This document shows, one piece after another, positions 1-5,782 of a stretch of 5,782 bases of DNA (its first letter is position 1; each line of letters begins with the position of its first letter). A program made the translations under genes and the position numbers. A model generated the notes under the pieces. That model had not been told where the DNA came from. It ran no database searches and was given only the letters and a program-made list of their open reading frames with translations. This stretch comes from Micavibrio_B sp048498395 (lineage in GTDB: Bacteria; Pseudomonadota; Alphaproteobacteria; Micavibrionales; Micavibrionaceae). The stretch spans positions 1-5,782 of the forward strand of contig JBEHYB010000108.1 of NCBI GenBank assembly GCA_048498395.1. Reading direction: 5' to 3'.

Positions 1-158
1 GAGGCGCTGGCCCAGGCGCGCTCCTGGGGCCAGCCGTCGCGGGGATTGCCGATACGCATGTCCCGGAGGTTGCAATTCATCATCGCCCGGGCGCAGGCCC
101 CGATATTCTCGCCCATCTGAGGCTCGACGAGGATGAAAATGGGGGTGATTTCAGACAT
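1..158 (-). CDS. trmJ: TrmJ-like tRNA (cytidine/uridine-2'-O)-methyltransferase, N-terminal part
   Basis: Only the first 52 codons are in the window; the gene continues past base 1. Translation from the ATG at 158-156 starts MSEITPIFILVEPQ, followed by MGENIGACARAM (residues 15-26) and NPRDGWPQERAW (38-49). These match the opening strand, the N-G-A-R signature and the NPRDGWP segment of SpoU/TrmH-family enzymes of the TrmJ type, which methylate ribose 2'-OH at position 32 of the tRNA anticodon loop using S-adenosylmethionine. The trefoil-knot SAM site is C-terminal and not visible, so the exact target is inferred from the N-terminus alone. The start is well placed because the conserved ILVEPQ strand begins nine residues in. 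No strong Shine-Dalgarno sequence precedes it (only a GGGCTT-like stretch). It is divergent from the small gene at 263. A more general TrmH-family RNA methyltransferase is the main alternative. Confidence 0.85.
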   Translation of the reverse strand, partial: MSEITPIFILVEPQMGENIGACARAMMNCNLRDMRIGNPRDGWPQERAWASA

Positions 159-204
159 TATAAGCCCAACACTGCATACAATCCAGAACTATTTTCATAA
201 TAAT

Positions 205-233
205 TTGATTTTAATCCTTTTTTAATGTAGGAT
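205..233 (+). promoter_or_regulatory. Candidate sigma70-type promoter for the small gene
   Basis: TTGATT (205-210) and TAGGAT (228-233) are separated by 17 bases, and each matches the sigma70 consensus at four of six positions. They lie in a distinctly AT-rich stretch (about 175-228). Transcription would start near 240, leaving a short leader that contains the ribosome binding site at 253-258. The match is modest and rests on pattern alone. I found no equally good promoter for the divergent methyltransferase gene. Confidence 0.35.
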
Positions 234-252
234 GGCCTCAAGTTCAATAAAC

Positions 253-258
253 GAGGAA
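253..258 (+). promoter_or_regulatory. Ribosome binding site of the small gene; decides between two adjacent ATGs
   Basis: GAGGAA is a good Shine-Dalgarno core. It lies 4 bases before the ATG at 263 and 7 bases before the ATG at 266. The usual spacing favours the second ATG, which would give an 81-residue product starting MATTIKHYE. The two starts differ by a single methionine. Confidence 0.6.
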
Positions 259-262
259 ATCG

Positions 263-511
263 ATGATGGCAACGACGATCAAACATTATGAACCGGCCCA
301 GGCTCCTTCCAAACATTTTGATATATTCGCTGCGTTCGAGAAACTCGACACCAATCGTAAACTGGCCCTGTGCGACCAGTTGTTCCACGCCGGTAATTTT
401 GCCTATTTCAACATGGTCCAGAAATTCTGGCCAGATGCCAATGAAATGGACTCCATGAAACTTGAACGCCTGCTGCGCACACGCATCGAACGCAGCCTGC
501 AGGAAAAATAG
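263..511 (+). CDS. Small protein of unknown function (82 aa, or 81 from the second ATG)
   Basis: I do not recognise this protein. It appears genuine: a GAGGAA ribosome binding site precedes it, a candidate promoter lies just upstream, and an intrinsic terminator begins 20 bases after the TAG stop, so it looks like a single-gene transcription unit. The product has no signal peptide, no membrane segment and no metal-binding cysteine pattern (one Cys, residue 37). After a short polar N-terminus with two prolines (11 and 15), residues 19-29 and 32-53 look helical and carry aromatic residues (F19, F22, F25, F41, F46, Y48, F49). A W-P-D turn follows at 56-58. The tail (63-82) is a strongly charged, amphipathic-looking helix rich in Arg, Lys, Glu and Leu. 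A small soluble helical, possibly protein-binding, polypeptide is an inference from composition only. The antisense frame across this locus is a poorer candidate because it runs through the AT-rich promoter region. Confidence 0.75.
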   Translation: MMATTIKHYEPAQAPSKHFDIFAAFEKLDTNRKLALCDQLFHAGNFAYFNMVQKFWPDANEMDSMKLERLLRTRIERSLQEK

Positions 512-531
512 AATTCTCTCTCCTGACGATC

Positions 532-565
532 AAAAAAATCCCGCTTCGAACGAGCGGGATTTTTT
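532..565. terminator. Bidirectional intrinsic terminator between converging genes
   Basis: An A tract and ATCCCGCT (538-545) pair perfectly with AGCGGGAT (553-560) and the T tract that follows, around a 7-base loop (546-552). The A run at 532-538 and the T run at 560-565 mean that both strands give a GC-rich hairpin followed by U residues. It can therefore end the small plus-strand gene (stop at 511) and the minus-strand gltX transcript (stop at 570). Confidence 0.92.
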
Positions 566-569
566 AATT

Positions 570-1913
570 CTAGGCGGCTTGCTTGTTGAGGCGGGCCTTG
601 GCCTTGTCTGCGCCAATGAGGGGCAGAAGGTCGCGCAACTCGGGGCCGTGATCCATGCCGGTCAGCGCCTGACGCAATGGCATGAACAATTCCTTGCCCT
701 TGCGGCCGGTCGCACCCTTGATGGAATCCGTCCATGTCTTCCATGTCTCGGTGGTCCATGGCTCGGCAGGCATCAATTCGATGGCCTGTTTTGCAAAATC
801 CGTATCTTCGATCACAGGTGAGACAGGGCCTTTGGCGACCTGCCACCAGTCTTTGACTTCGCGCATCAGGTTCAGGTTCGCACGCACCGAGTTCCAGAAA
901 TTCTCATCAAGATCTTCCAGGCCCATTGCGACAAGGCGGTCTTTGACCTGCGCATAAGGCGTTCCGTGAATGATCTTGGAATTCAGACGCTCAAGTTCGT
1001 CCGTGTCGAATTTAGGTGTCGCGCGCGAGAATTTCGAGAAATCGAAAGAGTCGATCAATGGCTGATAACTTGTATAAGGCTCGATCGGGTCTGACGTACC
1101 GAGGCGCGCCATCAGGCTCGGGATTGCCATGGCCTCTAAACCTTCGTCGTCGCGCAGGTCCATGATGCTGATAGAGCCCATGCGTTTTGAGAGCTTGCCG
1201 CCCTGCGGATCGGAGAGAAGGGCGAGGTGCGCGAATTCCGGCGGCTTGAAACCAAGCGCTTCGAACATCTGGATATGCGAGGCCGTGTTTGTCACATGGT
1301 CTTCGCCGCGCACGATATGGGTAATTTTGAAATCCATATCGTCGATGACGGAGCAGAGGTGATAGAGCGGCGTGCCGTCTTCGCGGATCAGGACAGGGTC
1401 CGAGAGGCCTGCACCATCGAATTCAACAGGCCCGCGCACCAGATCGTTCCATTTGATCGGTGTCGGCTTCATCAGGAAGCGCCAATGCGGTTTACGGCCT
1501 TCGGCTTCGAATTTTGCTTTTTGCTCTTCGGTGAGTTTCAGCGCCGCGCGGTCATAGATCGGGGGCTGGCCCTGTGACAATTGTGCCTTGCGCTTGAGGC
1601 CCAGCTCATCGGGCGTTTCATAACAGGCGTAAAGACGACCGTCTTTTTTCAGTTGTTCGATGACCACATTATAGCGGTCGAGGCGTTTGCTCTGCCATGC
1701 CTGTTCGTCCCAGTCGAGGCCGAGCCAGTTCAGGCTCTCGAGAATGCCGTCTTCATAAACTTTTTTCGAACGCTCGGTATCGGTGTCGTCGATCCGCAGC
1801 AGGTAATGGCCGCCATGCTTCTTGGCGAACAGCCATGTAATCAAGGCCGTGCGGACATTGCCGACATGGAGCATACCGGTTGGGGAAGGGGCGAAACGTA
1901 CACGTACAGTCAT
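570..1913 (-). CDS. gltX: Glutamyl-tRNA synthetase (GluRS)
   Basis: This cytoplasmic class I aminoacyl-tRNA synthetase charges tRNA-Glu with glutamate using ATP. The 447-residue product opens with RFAPSPTGMLHVGN (residues 6-19), which holds the HIGH-type motif at 16-19. It continues with LLRIDDTDTERS (38-49), the HIVRGEDHVTNT segment (199-210) and the KMSKS-type loop KLSKR (240-244). The C-terminal anticodon-binding part contains GRKGKELFMPLRQALTG (403-419), conserved in bacterial GluRS. The zinc-binding cysteines of the E. coli enzyme are not preserved: only C97 of the C-x-C pair remains (CYET), and the later Tyr-x3-Cys is missing, so this is a zinc-less form. The ATG at 1913 is supported by AGGA (1923-1920 on the minus strand) six bases upstream. 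The TAG stop is at 572-570. Many alphaproteobacteria carry two GluRS paralogues, so whether this one also misacylates tRNA-Gln for GatCAB cannot be judged here. It is the last gene of the minus-strand cluster, 114 bases after nadE, and ends at the shared terminator. Confidence 0.97.
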   Translation of the reverse strand: MTVRVRFAPSPTGMLHVGNVRTALITWLFAKKHGGHYLLRIDDTDTERSKKVYEDGILESLNWLGLDWDEQAWQSKRLDRYNVVIEQLKKDGRLYACYETPDELGLKRKAQLSQGQPPIYDRAALKLTEEQKAKFEAEGRKPHWRFLMKPTPIKWNDLVRGPVEFDGAGLSDPVLIREDGTPLYHLCSVIDDMDFKITHIVRGEDHVTNTASHIQMFEALGFKPPEFAHLALLSDPQGGKLSKRMGSISIMDLRDDEGLEAMAIPSLMARLGTSDPIEPYTSYQPLIDSFDFSKFSRATPKFDTDELERLNSKIIHGTPYAQVKDRLVAMGLEDLDENFWNSVRANLNLMREVKDWWQVAKGPVSPVIEDTDFAKQAIELMPAEPWTTETWKTWTDSIKGATGRKGKELFMPLRQALTGMDHGPELRDLLPLIGADKAKARLNKQAA

Positions 1914-1937
1914 AAATAGTCCTAGTATAATAGTTAA

Positions 1938-2014
1938 TTGTCATTCTGAGGCCTTCAGGCCGAAGAATCTTAGTTTAAAGCAGCCAGATCCTTCGCATGC
2001 GCTCAGGATGACAA
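1938..2014. repeat. Imperfect inverted-repeat element in the nadE-gltX gap (possible dispersed repeat)
   Basis: The outer arms TTGTCATTCTGAG (1938-1950) and CTCAGGATGACAA (2002-2014) are complementary except for one position, which can form a G-U pair. Inner arms GAAGAATCT (1962-1970) and AGATCCTTC (1986-1994) pair in the same way, again with one G-U. Between outer and inner arms sit two further self-complementary stretches: GGCCTTCAGGCC (1950-1961), a four-pair hairpin with a TTCA loop, and CGCATGCG (1994-2001). The whole unit could fold as a long stem with side arms. From memory, short palindromic repeats with TGTCATTCTGAG ends, GAAGAATCT and AGATCCTTCGC cores, and CTCAGGATGACA ends occur in many copies in a range of bacterial genomes. 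Only one copy is present here, so its dispersed nature is inferred. It would be transcribed within the nadE-gltX message. It is not followed by a T tract in either direction, so it does not look like an intrinsic terminator. Confidence 0.75.
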
Positions 2015-2027
2015 ATCAAAGTCTTTG

Positions 2028-3734
2028 TCAGTTTTTATCCGGTTTATCGGAAGTTTTCAATGATGCTCCCGCCTTGTCCGTATAGCCGTTGACGATGGGG
2101 TAGCGGCGGTCGCGGCCGAAGGCGCGGGAACTGACTTTCGGCCCCGGGGCGGACTGGCGGCGTTTATATTCGGAGAGATCGAGCAGGCGGCTCGCGGTCC
2201 TGACATATTGCTCGCGGTGGCCGCGGGCGATCAGTTCCTCTTCGCCCATATCTTCCTCGATCAGCCCGATCAGGATTTCGTCGAATTCATTATAGGGCGG
2301 CAGGGAGTCCTGATCTTTCTGATCGGGTTTGAGTTCTGCGCTCGGGGCCTTGGTCAGGATGCGTTTGTTTATGACCTCGCCGTCCGGGCCGAGTGCACCC
2401 GCAGGCTTGTGTGAATTCCGCCATGTCGCAAGATTATAAACCTGCGTTTTATAAATATCCTTGACCGGGTTGAAGCCGCCGCACATATCGCCATAGAGCG
2501 TCGAATAGCCGGCGGAGATTTCGCTCTTGTTTCCAGTGGTGAGAACGATCCAGCCTGTCTGGTTCGACAGCGCCATCAGGATATTGCCGCGCAGACGCGA
2601 CTGCATATTCTCATGCGCGAGACCCTTGAGGTCCGGCAGCGTTTCGGTGAAAGCCTTCATCAACGGTTCGATACTGATGACTTCGAAATTCGCGCCGAGT
2701 TTGCGCGCACAATCGGTCGCGTCGGCGATGCTGTCTTCGGATGTGTAAGGAGAGGGCAGCAGTACACATCGCACATGAGCCGATCCAAGCGCGTCGGTCG
2801 CTATGGCCGCGACAAGCGCGCTGTCGATGCCGCCGGACATGCCGAGGATTACGCCTTTAAAACCGTTTTTGCGTATGTAATCGCGTGTGCCGAGCACGAT
2901 AGCCTGATACATGGCTTCGGTTTCGGAATGCGTGGGGTGCATGTCTTCGGTGGCGATCAGCCATGAACCATTTGCACGACGTTCGACCAGCGTCAGGTCC
3001 TGAAACTCCTCGACGAACTCCTCACATTGAAGAATGACCTGTCCGGTTTCATTCATCATAAAGCTTGCGCCGTCGAAGACCAGTTCGTCCTGACCGCCGA
3101 CCTGATTGACGTAGATCAATGGCAGGCCGGTTTTTTCGACGCGCAGTTTTGCATGCTGCAGGCGGATATCATGTTTATGCCCGTCATAAGGGCTGGCGTT
3201 GGTGACGATCAGGATGTCCGCGCCATTCTTCTTGAGATGATCGGCGACTTCCGGGTACCACATGTCCTCGCAGATCATCACGCCGAGTTTGATTCCCATG
3301 AAAGACATCGGCTCCGGCAACGGTCCCGGCTTGAAATAGCGGTATTCGTCGAAGATGCCGTAATTGGGCAGGTCGTGTTTTGTCTGGGTCGCGAGGATAT
3401 GCCCCTGATGGATCAGGTGCACGGCGTTATACAGGCACTGGTTCTTGCGGTCCCAGTGCGGCGCGGTGATCAGCAATGCCGTCGGCCTGCCGCGACTTTC
3501 TTCGACGAGGGTTTGCACCATTTCCTCGACATCGTCGAGAAAGGATTGTTTGAGAATGAGATCTTCGGGCGGATAGCCGGTCGTCACCAGTTCGGGAAAC
3601 ACGATCAGGTTCGAATGTGGCGGAGCGGAATCCCGTACATGCCTGATCAGTTTCAGGTTGCCTTTCAGATCGCCGACAGTCGGATTGACCTGTGCGATCG
3701 TAATGACGAAAGGCTGGTTTAGTCCTTGTGGCAT
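2028..3734 (-). CDS. nadE: Glutamine-dependent NAD+ synthetase
   Basis: This enzyme makes NAD+ from nicotinic acid adenine dinucleotide and ATP, the last step of NAD synthesis, using ammonia released from glutamine. The 568-residue product has two domains. The N-terminal nitrilase-fold glutaminase (about 8-270) shows the catalytic triad: E48 in VFPEL, K119 in TKHDLPNYG, and C155 in MICEDMW. The C-terminal synthetase (about 275-550) has the ATP PP-loop SGGIDS (300-305), the TTGNKSE segment followed by YSTLYGDMCGGFNP (399-423), and APSAELKPDQKDQDSLPPY (463-481). All expected catalytic residues are present and the length is normal for the two-domain form. The last dozen residues are a Lys/Asp-rich tail of no obvious role. 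The ATG at 3734-3732 overlaps the TAA of the upstream DAHP synthase gene by one base (TAATG). No good Shine-Dalgarno sequence precedes it, which fits translational coupling. The stop is TGA at 2030-2028. Confidence 0.97.
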   Translation of the reverse strand: MPQGLNQPFVITIAQVNPTVGDLKGNLKLIRHVRDSAPPHSNLIVFPELVTTGYPPEDLILKQSFLDDVEEMVQTLVEESRGRPTALLITAPHWDRKNQCLYNAVHLIHQGHILATQTKHDLPNYGIFDEYRYFKPGPLPEPMSFMGIKLGVMICEDMWYPEVADHLKKNGADILIVTNASPYDGHKHDIRLQHAKLRVEKTGLPLIYVNQVGGQDELVFDGASFMMNETGQVILQCEEFVEEFQDLTLVERRANGSWLIATEDMHPTHSETEAMYQAIVLGTRDYIRKNGFKGVILGMSGGIDSALVAAIATDALGSAHVRCVLLPSPYTSEDSIADATDCARKLGANFEVISIEPLMKAFTETLPDLKGLAHENMQSRLRGNILMALSNQTGWIVLTTGNKSEISAGYSTLYGDMCGGFNPVKDIYKTQVYNLATWRNSHKPAGALGPDGEVINKRILTKAPSAELKPDQKDQDSLPPYNEFDEILIGLIEEDMGEEELIARGHREQYVRTASRLLDLSEYKRRQSAPGPKVSSRAFGRDRRYPIVNGYTDKAGASLKTSDKPDKN

Positions 3735-5122
3735 TATTCCGCGGCCTGGAGCAGGTTGAGTTTTTTATCCTTACGAATTGATTTCAACTCATCGGCAACA
3801 AGGAACGCCAGTTCCACGGCCTGAACGGCGTTCAGGCGCGGATCGCAAAATGTATGGTAACGGTCCGCGAGATTTTCCTCGGTTACTTCCGCCAGGCCAC
3901 CAACGCATTCGGTGACGTTTTGTCCCGTCATTTCGACGTGAACGCCGCCCGGGATGGTGCCTTCTGTTTTGTGAACGGCGAAGAAGTCACGGACTTCGCT
4001 CATGATATCGTCAAAGCGGCGTGTTTTGTAACCGGTCGTGGACTTCATCGTATTGCCGTGCATCGGGTCGGATACCCATGTCACCACCTTGCCTTCGCGT
4101 TTGACGGCTTTGACGAGCGGTGTGAGTTTGTCGATGACATTCCCGGCTCCCATACGTGTGATTAATGTCAGGCGGCCCGGTTCGTTCTCCGGGTTGATGC
4201 GGTCGATCTGGCGCAGCAGCGTATCGACATCGAGGTTCGGCGGACATTTAAGGCCGATCGGGTTCCTGATGCCGCGAACGAATTCCATCTGGGCGTGATC
4301 GTCCTGATTGGTGCGTGCGCCGATCCACAGGAAGTGGGCGGAACAGTCATACCAGTCGCCGGACGTACTATCGACGCGGGTTAGCGCCTGTTCATATGGC
4401 AGCAGCAACGCTTCGTGGCAGGTATAGAAATCGGTCTGGCGCAGGATATGCGGCACGGTTTCCTTGGTGAAGCCGCAGGCCGTCATAAAGTCGAGCGCCT
4501 GTTCGATCTGGGAAGCGAGTTTCTGGTAACGCTCGGTCGTCGCATTGTCCTGAACGAATTCAAGGTTCCATTTATTGACAGAGTGCAGGTCTGCATAACC
4601 GCCGCCCGCGAAGGCGCGCAGCAGGTTGAGCGTCGCCGCCGACTGGTTGTAGGCCTTTATCATGCGCTGCGGATCGGGGATACGGCTTTCGGCGTTGAAG
4701 TCATAACCGTTGATGATATCGCCGCGATAAACAGGCAGCGTTTCACCCTTGATGGTTTCATTATCGTCGGAACGCGGCTTGGCGAACTGGCCCGCCATGC
4801 GGCCCATTTTCACGACCGGGATCGAGCCGGCAAACGTCATGACGACGGACATCTGCAAGAGGACACGGAATGTGTCGCGGATTTTATTCGCGCCGAATTC
4901 GGAGAAACTTTCCGCGCAGTCGCCGCCCTGAAGCACGAAAGAATTCCCGAGTGAGGCTTCGGCAAGTTGTTTTTTGAGATCGCGGGCTTCACCGGCGAAA
5001 ACGAGCGGCGGCATCCGGGCGAGATCTTTCTCGGCTTCGGACAGGGCTTTTGCATCCGGGTAAGAGGGCAGTTGTTTTGCCGGCTTTAAGCGCCAGCTGT
5101 CTGGGGACCATTTTTCTTTCAT
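3734..5122 (-). CDS. Class II 3-deoxy-D-arabino-heptulosonate 7-phosphate (DAHP) synthase
   Basis: The enzyme condenses phosphoenolpyruvate and erythrose 4-phosphate, the committed first step of the shikimate pathway to aromatic amino acids. The 462-residue product is a full-length class II (plant/Mycobacterium-type) enzyme. The four metal ligands known from the M. tuberculosis enzyme align with near-identical spacing: C69 in GGDCAE, H355 in SDPMHGNT, E397 in GGVHVEMTGQN, and D427 in FCDPRLNA. KMGRMAGQFAKPRS (105-118), NPIGLK (287-292) and LITRMGAG (320-327) supply the expected phosphate-binding Arg and Lys residues (R108, K292, R323). The normally conserved IGERTR segment reads IGARTN (267-272), with further differences at 274-278 and 293-295. 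The symbol is left blank because aroF, aroG and aroA are used inconsistently for this class. The gene starts 21 bases after gor without a clear Shine-Dalgarno sequence and overlaps nadE by one base, so it is an internal operon gene. I see no attenuator or operator. Any aromatic feedback control would act on the protein. Confidence 0.95.
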   Translation of the reverse strand: MKEKWSPDSWRLKPAKQLPSYPDAKALSEAEKDLARMPPLVFAGEARDLKKQLAEASLGNSFVLQGGDCAESFSEFGANKIRDTFRVLLQMSVVMTFAGSIPVVKMGRMAGQFAKPRSDDNETIKGETLPVYRGDIINGYDFNAESRIPDPQRMIKAYNQSAATLNLLRAFAGGGYADLHSVNKWNLEFVQDNATTERYQKLASQIEQALDFMTACGFTKETVPHILRQTDFYTCHEALLLPYEQALTRVDSTSGDWYDCSAHFLWIGARTNQDDHAQMEFVRGIRNPIGLKCPPNLDVDTLLRQIDRINPENEPGRLTLITRMGAGNVIDKLTPLVKAVKREGKVVTWVSDPMHGNTMKSTTGYKTRRFDDIMSEVRDFFAVHKTEGTIPGGVHVEMTGQNVTECVGGLAEVTEENLADRYHTFCDPRLNAVQAVELAFLVADELKSIRKDKKLNLLQAAE

Positions 5123-5143
5123 AATAACAAAGAATTAGGTCAT

Positions 5144-5782
5144 TTAGCTGCGTTTCGCAAGTCTTTCCGGTGTATGGGGATCAGAGCTGGCATGCAGAAA
5201 TATGAACTCTTCGGCGGCGGTCGGATGGACGGGTAAAGTACTGTCAAAATGCGCTTTTGTAGCCCCGGCATTGAGGGCGATTGCCGCCAGCTGGATCATT
5301 TCCCCGGCATCGGCTCCGGCGACATGGACCCCTAACACCTTGTCAGTGTTTTTATCGACGACCAGTTTCATCAGCGTCCTGGCTTCAAGCCCTGTCATCG
5401 TGTGGCGCAATGAACGGAAAACCGATTTATAAATCGTGACTTCGATACCCTGTTTCGCGGCCTGTTGTTCGGTGAGGCCCACTGTGCCGATTTCGGGTTT
5501 TGAGAAAACGGCGGTCGGAATCAGGTCGAGATTTATATGTTTGATCTTGGAATTGAACAGCGTGTCGGCGAGGGCGTGTCCCTGCGCGATCGCGACAGGG
5601 GTGAGATGCGGAGCATCTGTTACGTCGCCGATCGCATAGATATGCGGCTGGGATGTGACATGCTCGCTATTGGTTTTAATGTAACCTCTGGCATCGGTTT
5701 CAACGCCGGCACCGGCACCGACACCAGCGTCGCCGTCTACGCCTGCGCCCAGCACGCCCTCACCCTTCAGGCCGCAGCGTCC
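5144..5782 (-). CDS. gor: Glutathione-disulfide reductase, C-terminal part
   Basis: The frame is open to the right edge, so the FAD-binding N-terminus, the redox-active Cys pair and the NAD(P)H-binding fold lie outside the window. The 212 residues seen (numbered from the edge) start at GR, end of the pyridine-nucleotide domain. They continue with ARGYIKTN (31-38) and HIYAIGDVTD (47-56), the second FAD contact. The dimerisation domain follows with PTAVFSKPEIGTVGLTE (89-105), TLMKLVVD (136-143) and the catalytic VHPTAAEEF (185-193), whose His186 and Glu191 match the His-Glu pair of human glutathione reductase. The FR...TLMKLVVD and GATKAHFD-type segments favour Gor over lipoamide dehydrogenase or mercuric reductase. 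Gor regenerates reduced glutathione with NADPH in the cytoplasm. The GR to DARGYIK loop is about 10 residues longer than usual and is built of Gly, Ala, Val and Asp. An in-frame GTG at 5755 lies inside the protein and is not a real start. The TAA stop is at 5146-5144. Confidence 0.9.
   Translation of the reverse strand, partial: GRCGLKGEGVLGAGVDGDAGVGAGAGVETDARGYIKTNSEHVTSQPHIYAIGDVTDAPHLTPVAIAQGHALADTLFNSKIKHINLDLIPTAVFSKPEIGTVGLTEQQAAKQGIEVTIYKSVFRSLRHTMTGLEARTLMKLVVDKNTDKVLGVHVAGADAGEMIQLAAIALNAGATKAHFDSTLPVHPTAAEEFIFLHASSDPHTPERLAKRS
5702..5764 (-). repeat. Degenerate six-base-period tract within gor
   Basis: Read on the plus strand, 5705-5758 falls into hexamers such as GCCGGC, ACCGGC, ACCGAC, ACCAGC, GTCGCC, GTCTAC, GCCTGC and GCCCAG, with C at nearly every third and sixth place. 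It encodes an alternating Gly/Ala/Val/Asp run, residues 7-27 of the visible Gor part. The frame stays open throughout. It looks like a decayed tandem repeat that lengthened a surface loop. Confidence 0.6.

Noticed and set aside
154..159. TATAAT-like sequence on the minus strand overlapping the trmJ ATG.
   Set aside because: A transcript from it would start inside the coding region, after the conserved N-terminus begins, and no matching -35 was found.
158..388. Minus-strand 76-codon frame ending in TAATG at the trmJ start.
   Set aside because: The TAATG junction looks like an operon joint, but the frame runs antisense to the better-supported small gene, crosses its AT-rich promoter region, and has no ribosome binding site or recognisable protein.
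1924..1932. TATTAT/TATACT on the minus strand just before gltX as a -10 box.
   Set aside because: Transcription would start about 3-6 bases before the ATG and leave out the AGGA ribosome binding site, and no -35 element lies 16-18 bases upstream.
1938..2014. Inverted repeat as a terminator after nadE or as a CRISPR-like repeat.
   Set aside because: No T tract follows on either strand, and there is only one unit with no spacer pattern.
3027..3722. Long plus-strand open frame (231 codons) opposite nadE.
   Set aside because: nadE is certain from its motifs. The antisense frame is a by-product of GC-biased codons and encodes nothing recognisable.
4415..4954. Plus-strand open frame of 179 codons opposite the DAHP synthase gene.
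   Set aside because: It is a shadow of a well-identified gene, with no start signals and no familiar motifs.
5753..5755. GTG as start codon of a short 203-residue reductase-like protein.
   Set aside because: The frame stays open upstream to the window edge and encodes the expected preceding GR of a disulfide reductase, so the GTG is an internal valine codon.

Overview
This window reads as ordinary chromosomal housekeeping DNA from a moderately GC-rich alphaproteobacterium. The case for that lineage rests on protein style: a class II DAHP synthase, a glutamine-dependent NadE with a fused nitrilase domain, a zinc-less GluRS and a Gor-type glutathione reductase. The genus cannot be settled from the sequence. 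A Micavibrio-like or rhodospirillal organism would fit, but that is only a guess.

Layout. At the left edge (1-158, minus) is the first part of a TrmJ-like tRNA 2'-O-methyltransferase that runs off the window. A roughly 100-base AT-rich divergent region (159-262) follows, with a plausible sigma70-type promoter for a small plus-strand gene (263-511) encoding an 82-residue protein I do not recognise. A strong hairpin with A/T tracts on both sides (532-565) separates that gene from the convergent minus-strand cluster and can terminate both.

The rest of the window (570-5782) is one minus-strand gene train, transcribed right to left: gor (glutathione reductase, N-terminal half off the window), class II DAHP synthase (first step of the shikimate pathway), nadE (final step of NAD synthesis) and gltX (glutamyl-tRNA synthetase). 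gor and the DAHP synthase gene are 21 bases apart. The DAHP synthase stop overlaps the nadE start as TAATG. The nadE-gltX gap is 114 bases and holds a 77-base imperfect inverted repeat that resembles a known type of dispersed bacterial repeat. The gene products supply reduced glutathione, aromatic precursors, NAD and Glu-tRNA. They share a likely transcript but not a single pathway.

I see no CRISPR array, phage, transposase, toxin-antitoxin pair or other evident new system. The points most worth a second look are the inverted repeat before gltX, the six-base-period Gly/Ala/Val-rich insertion in Gor, a divergent active-site segment in the DAHP synthase, and the self-contained small unknown gene.
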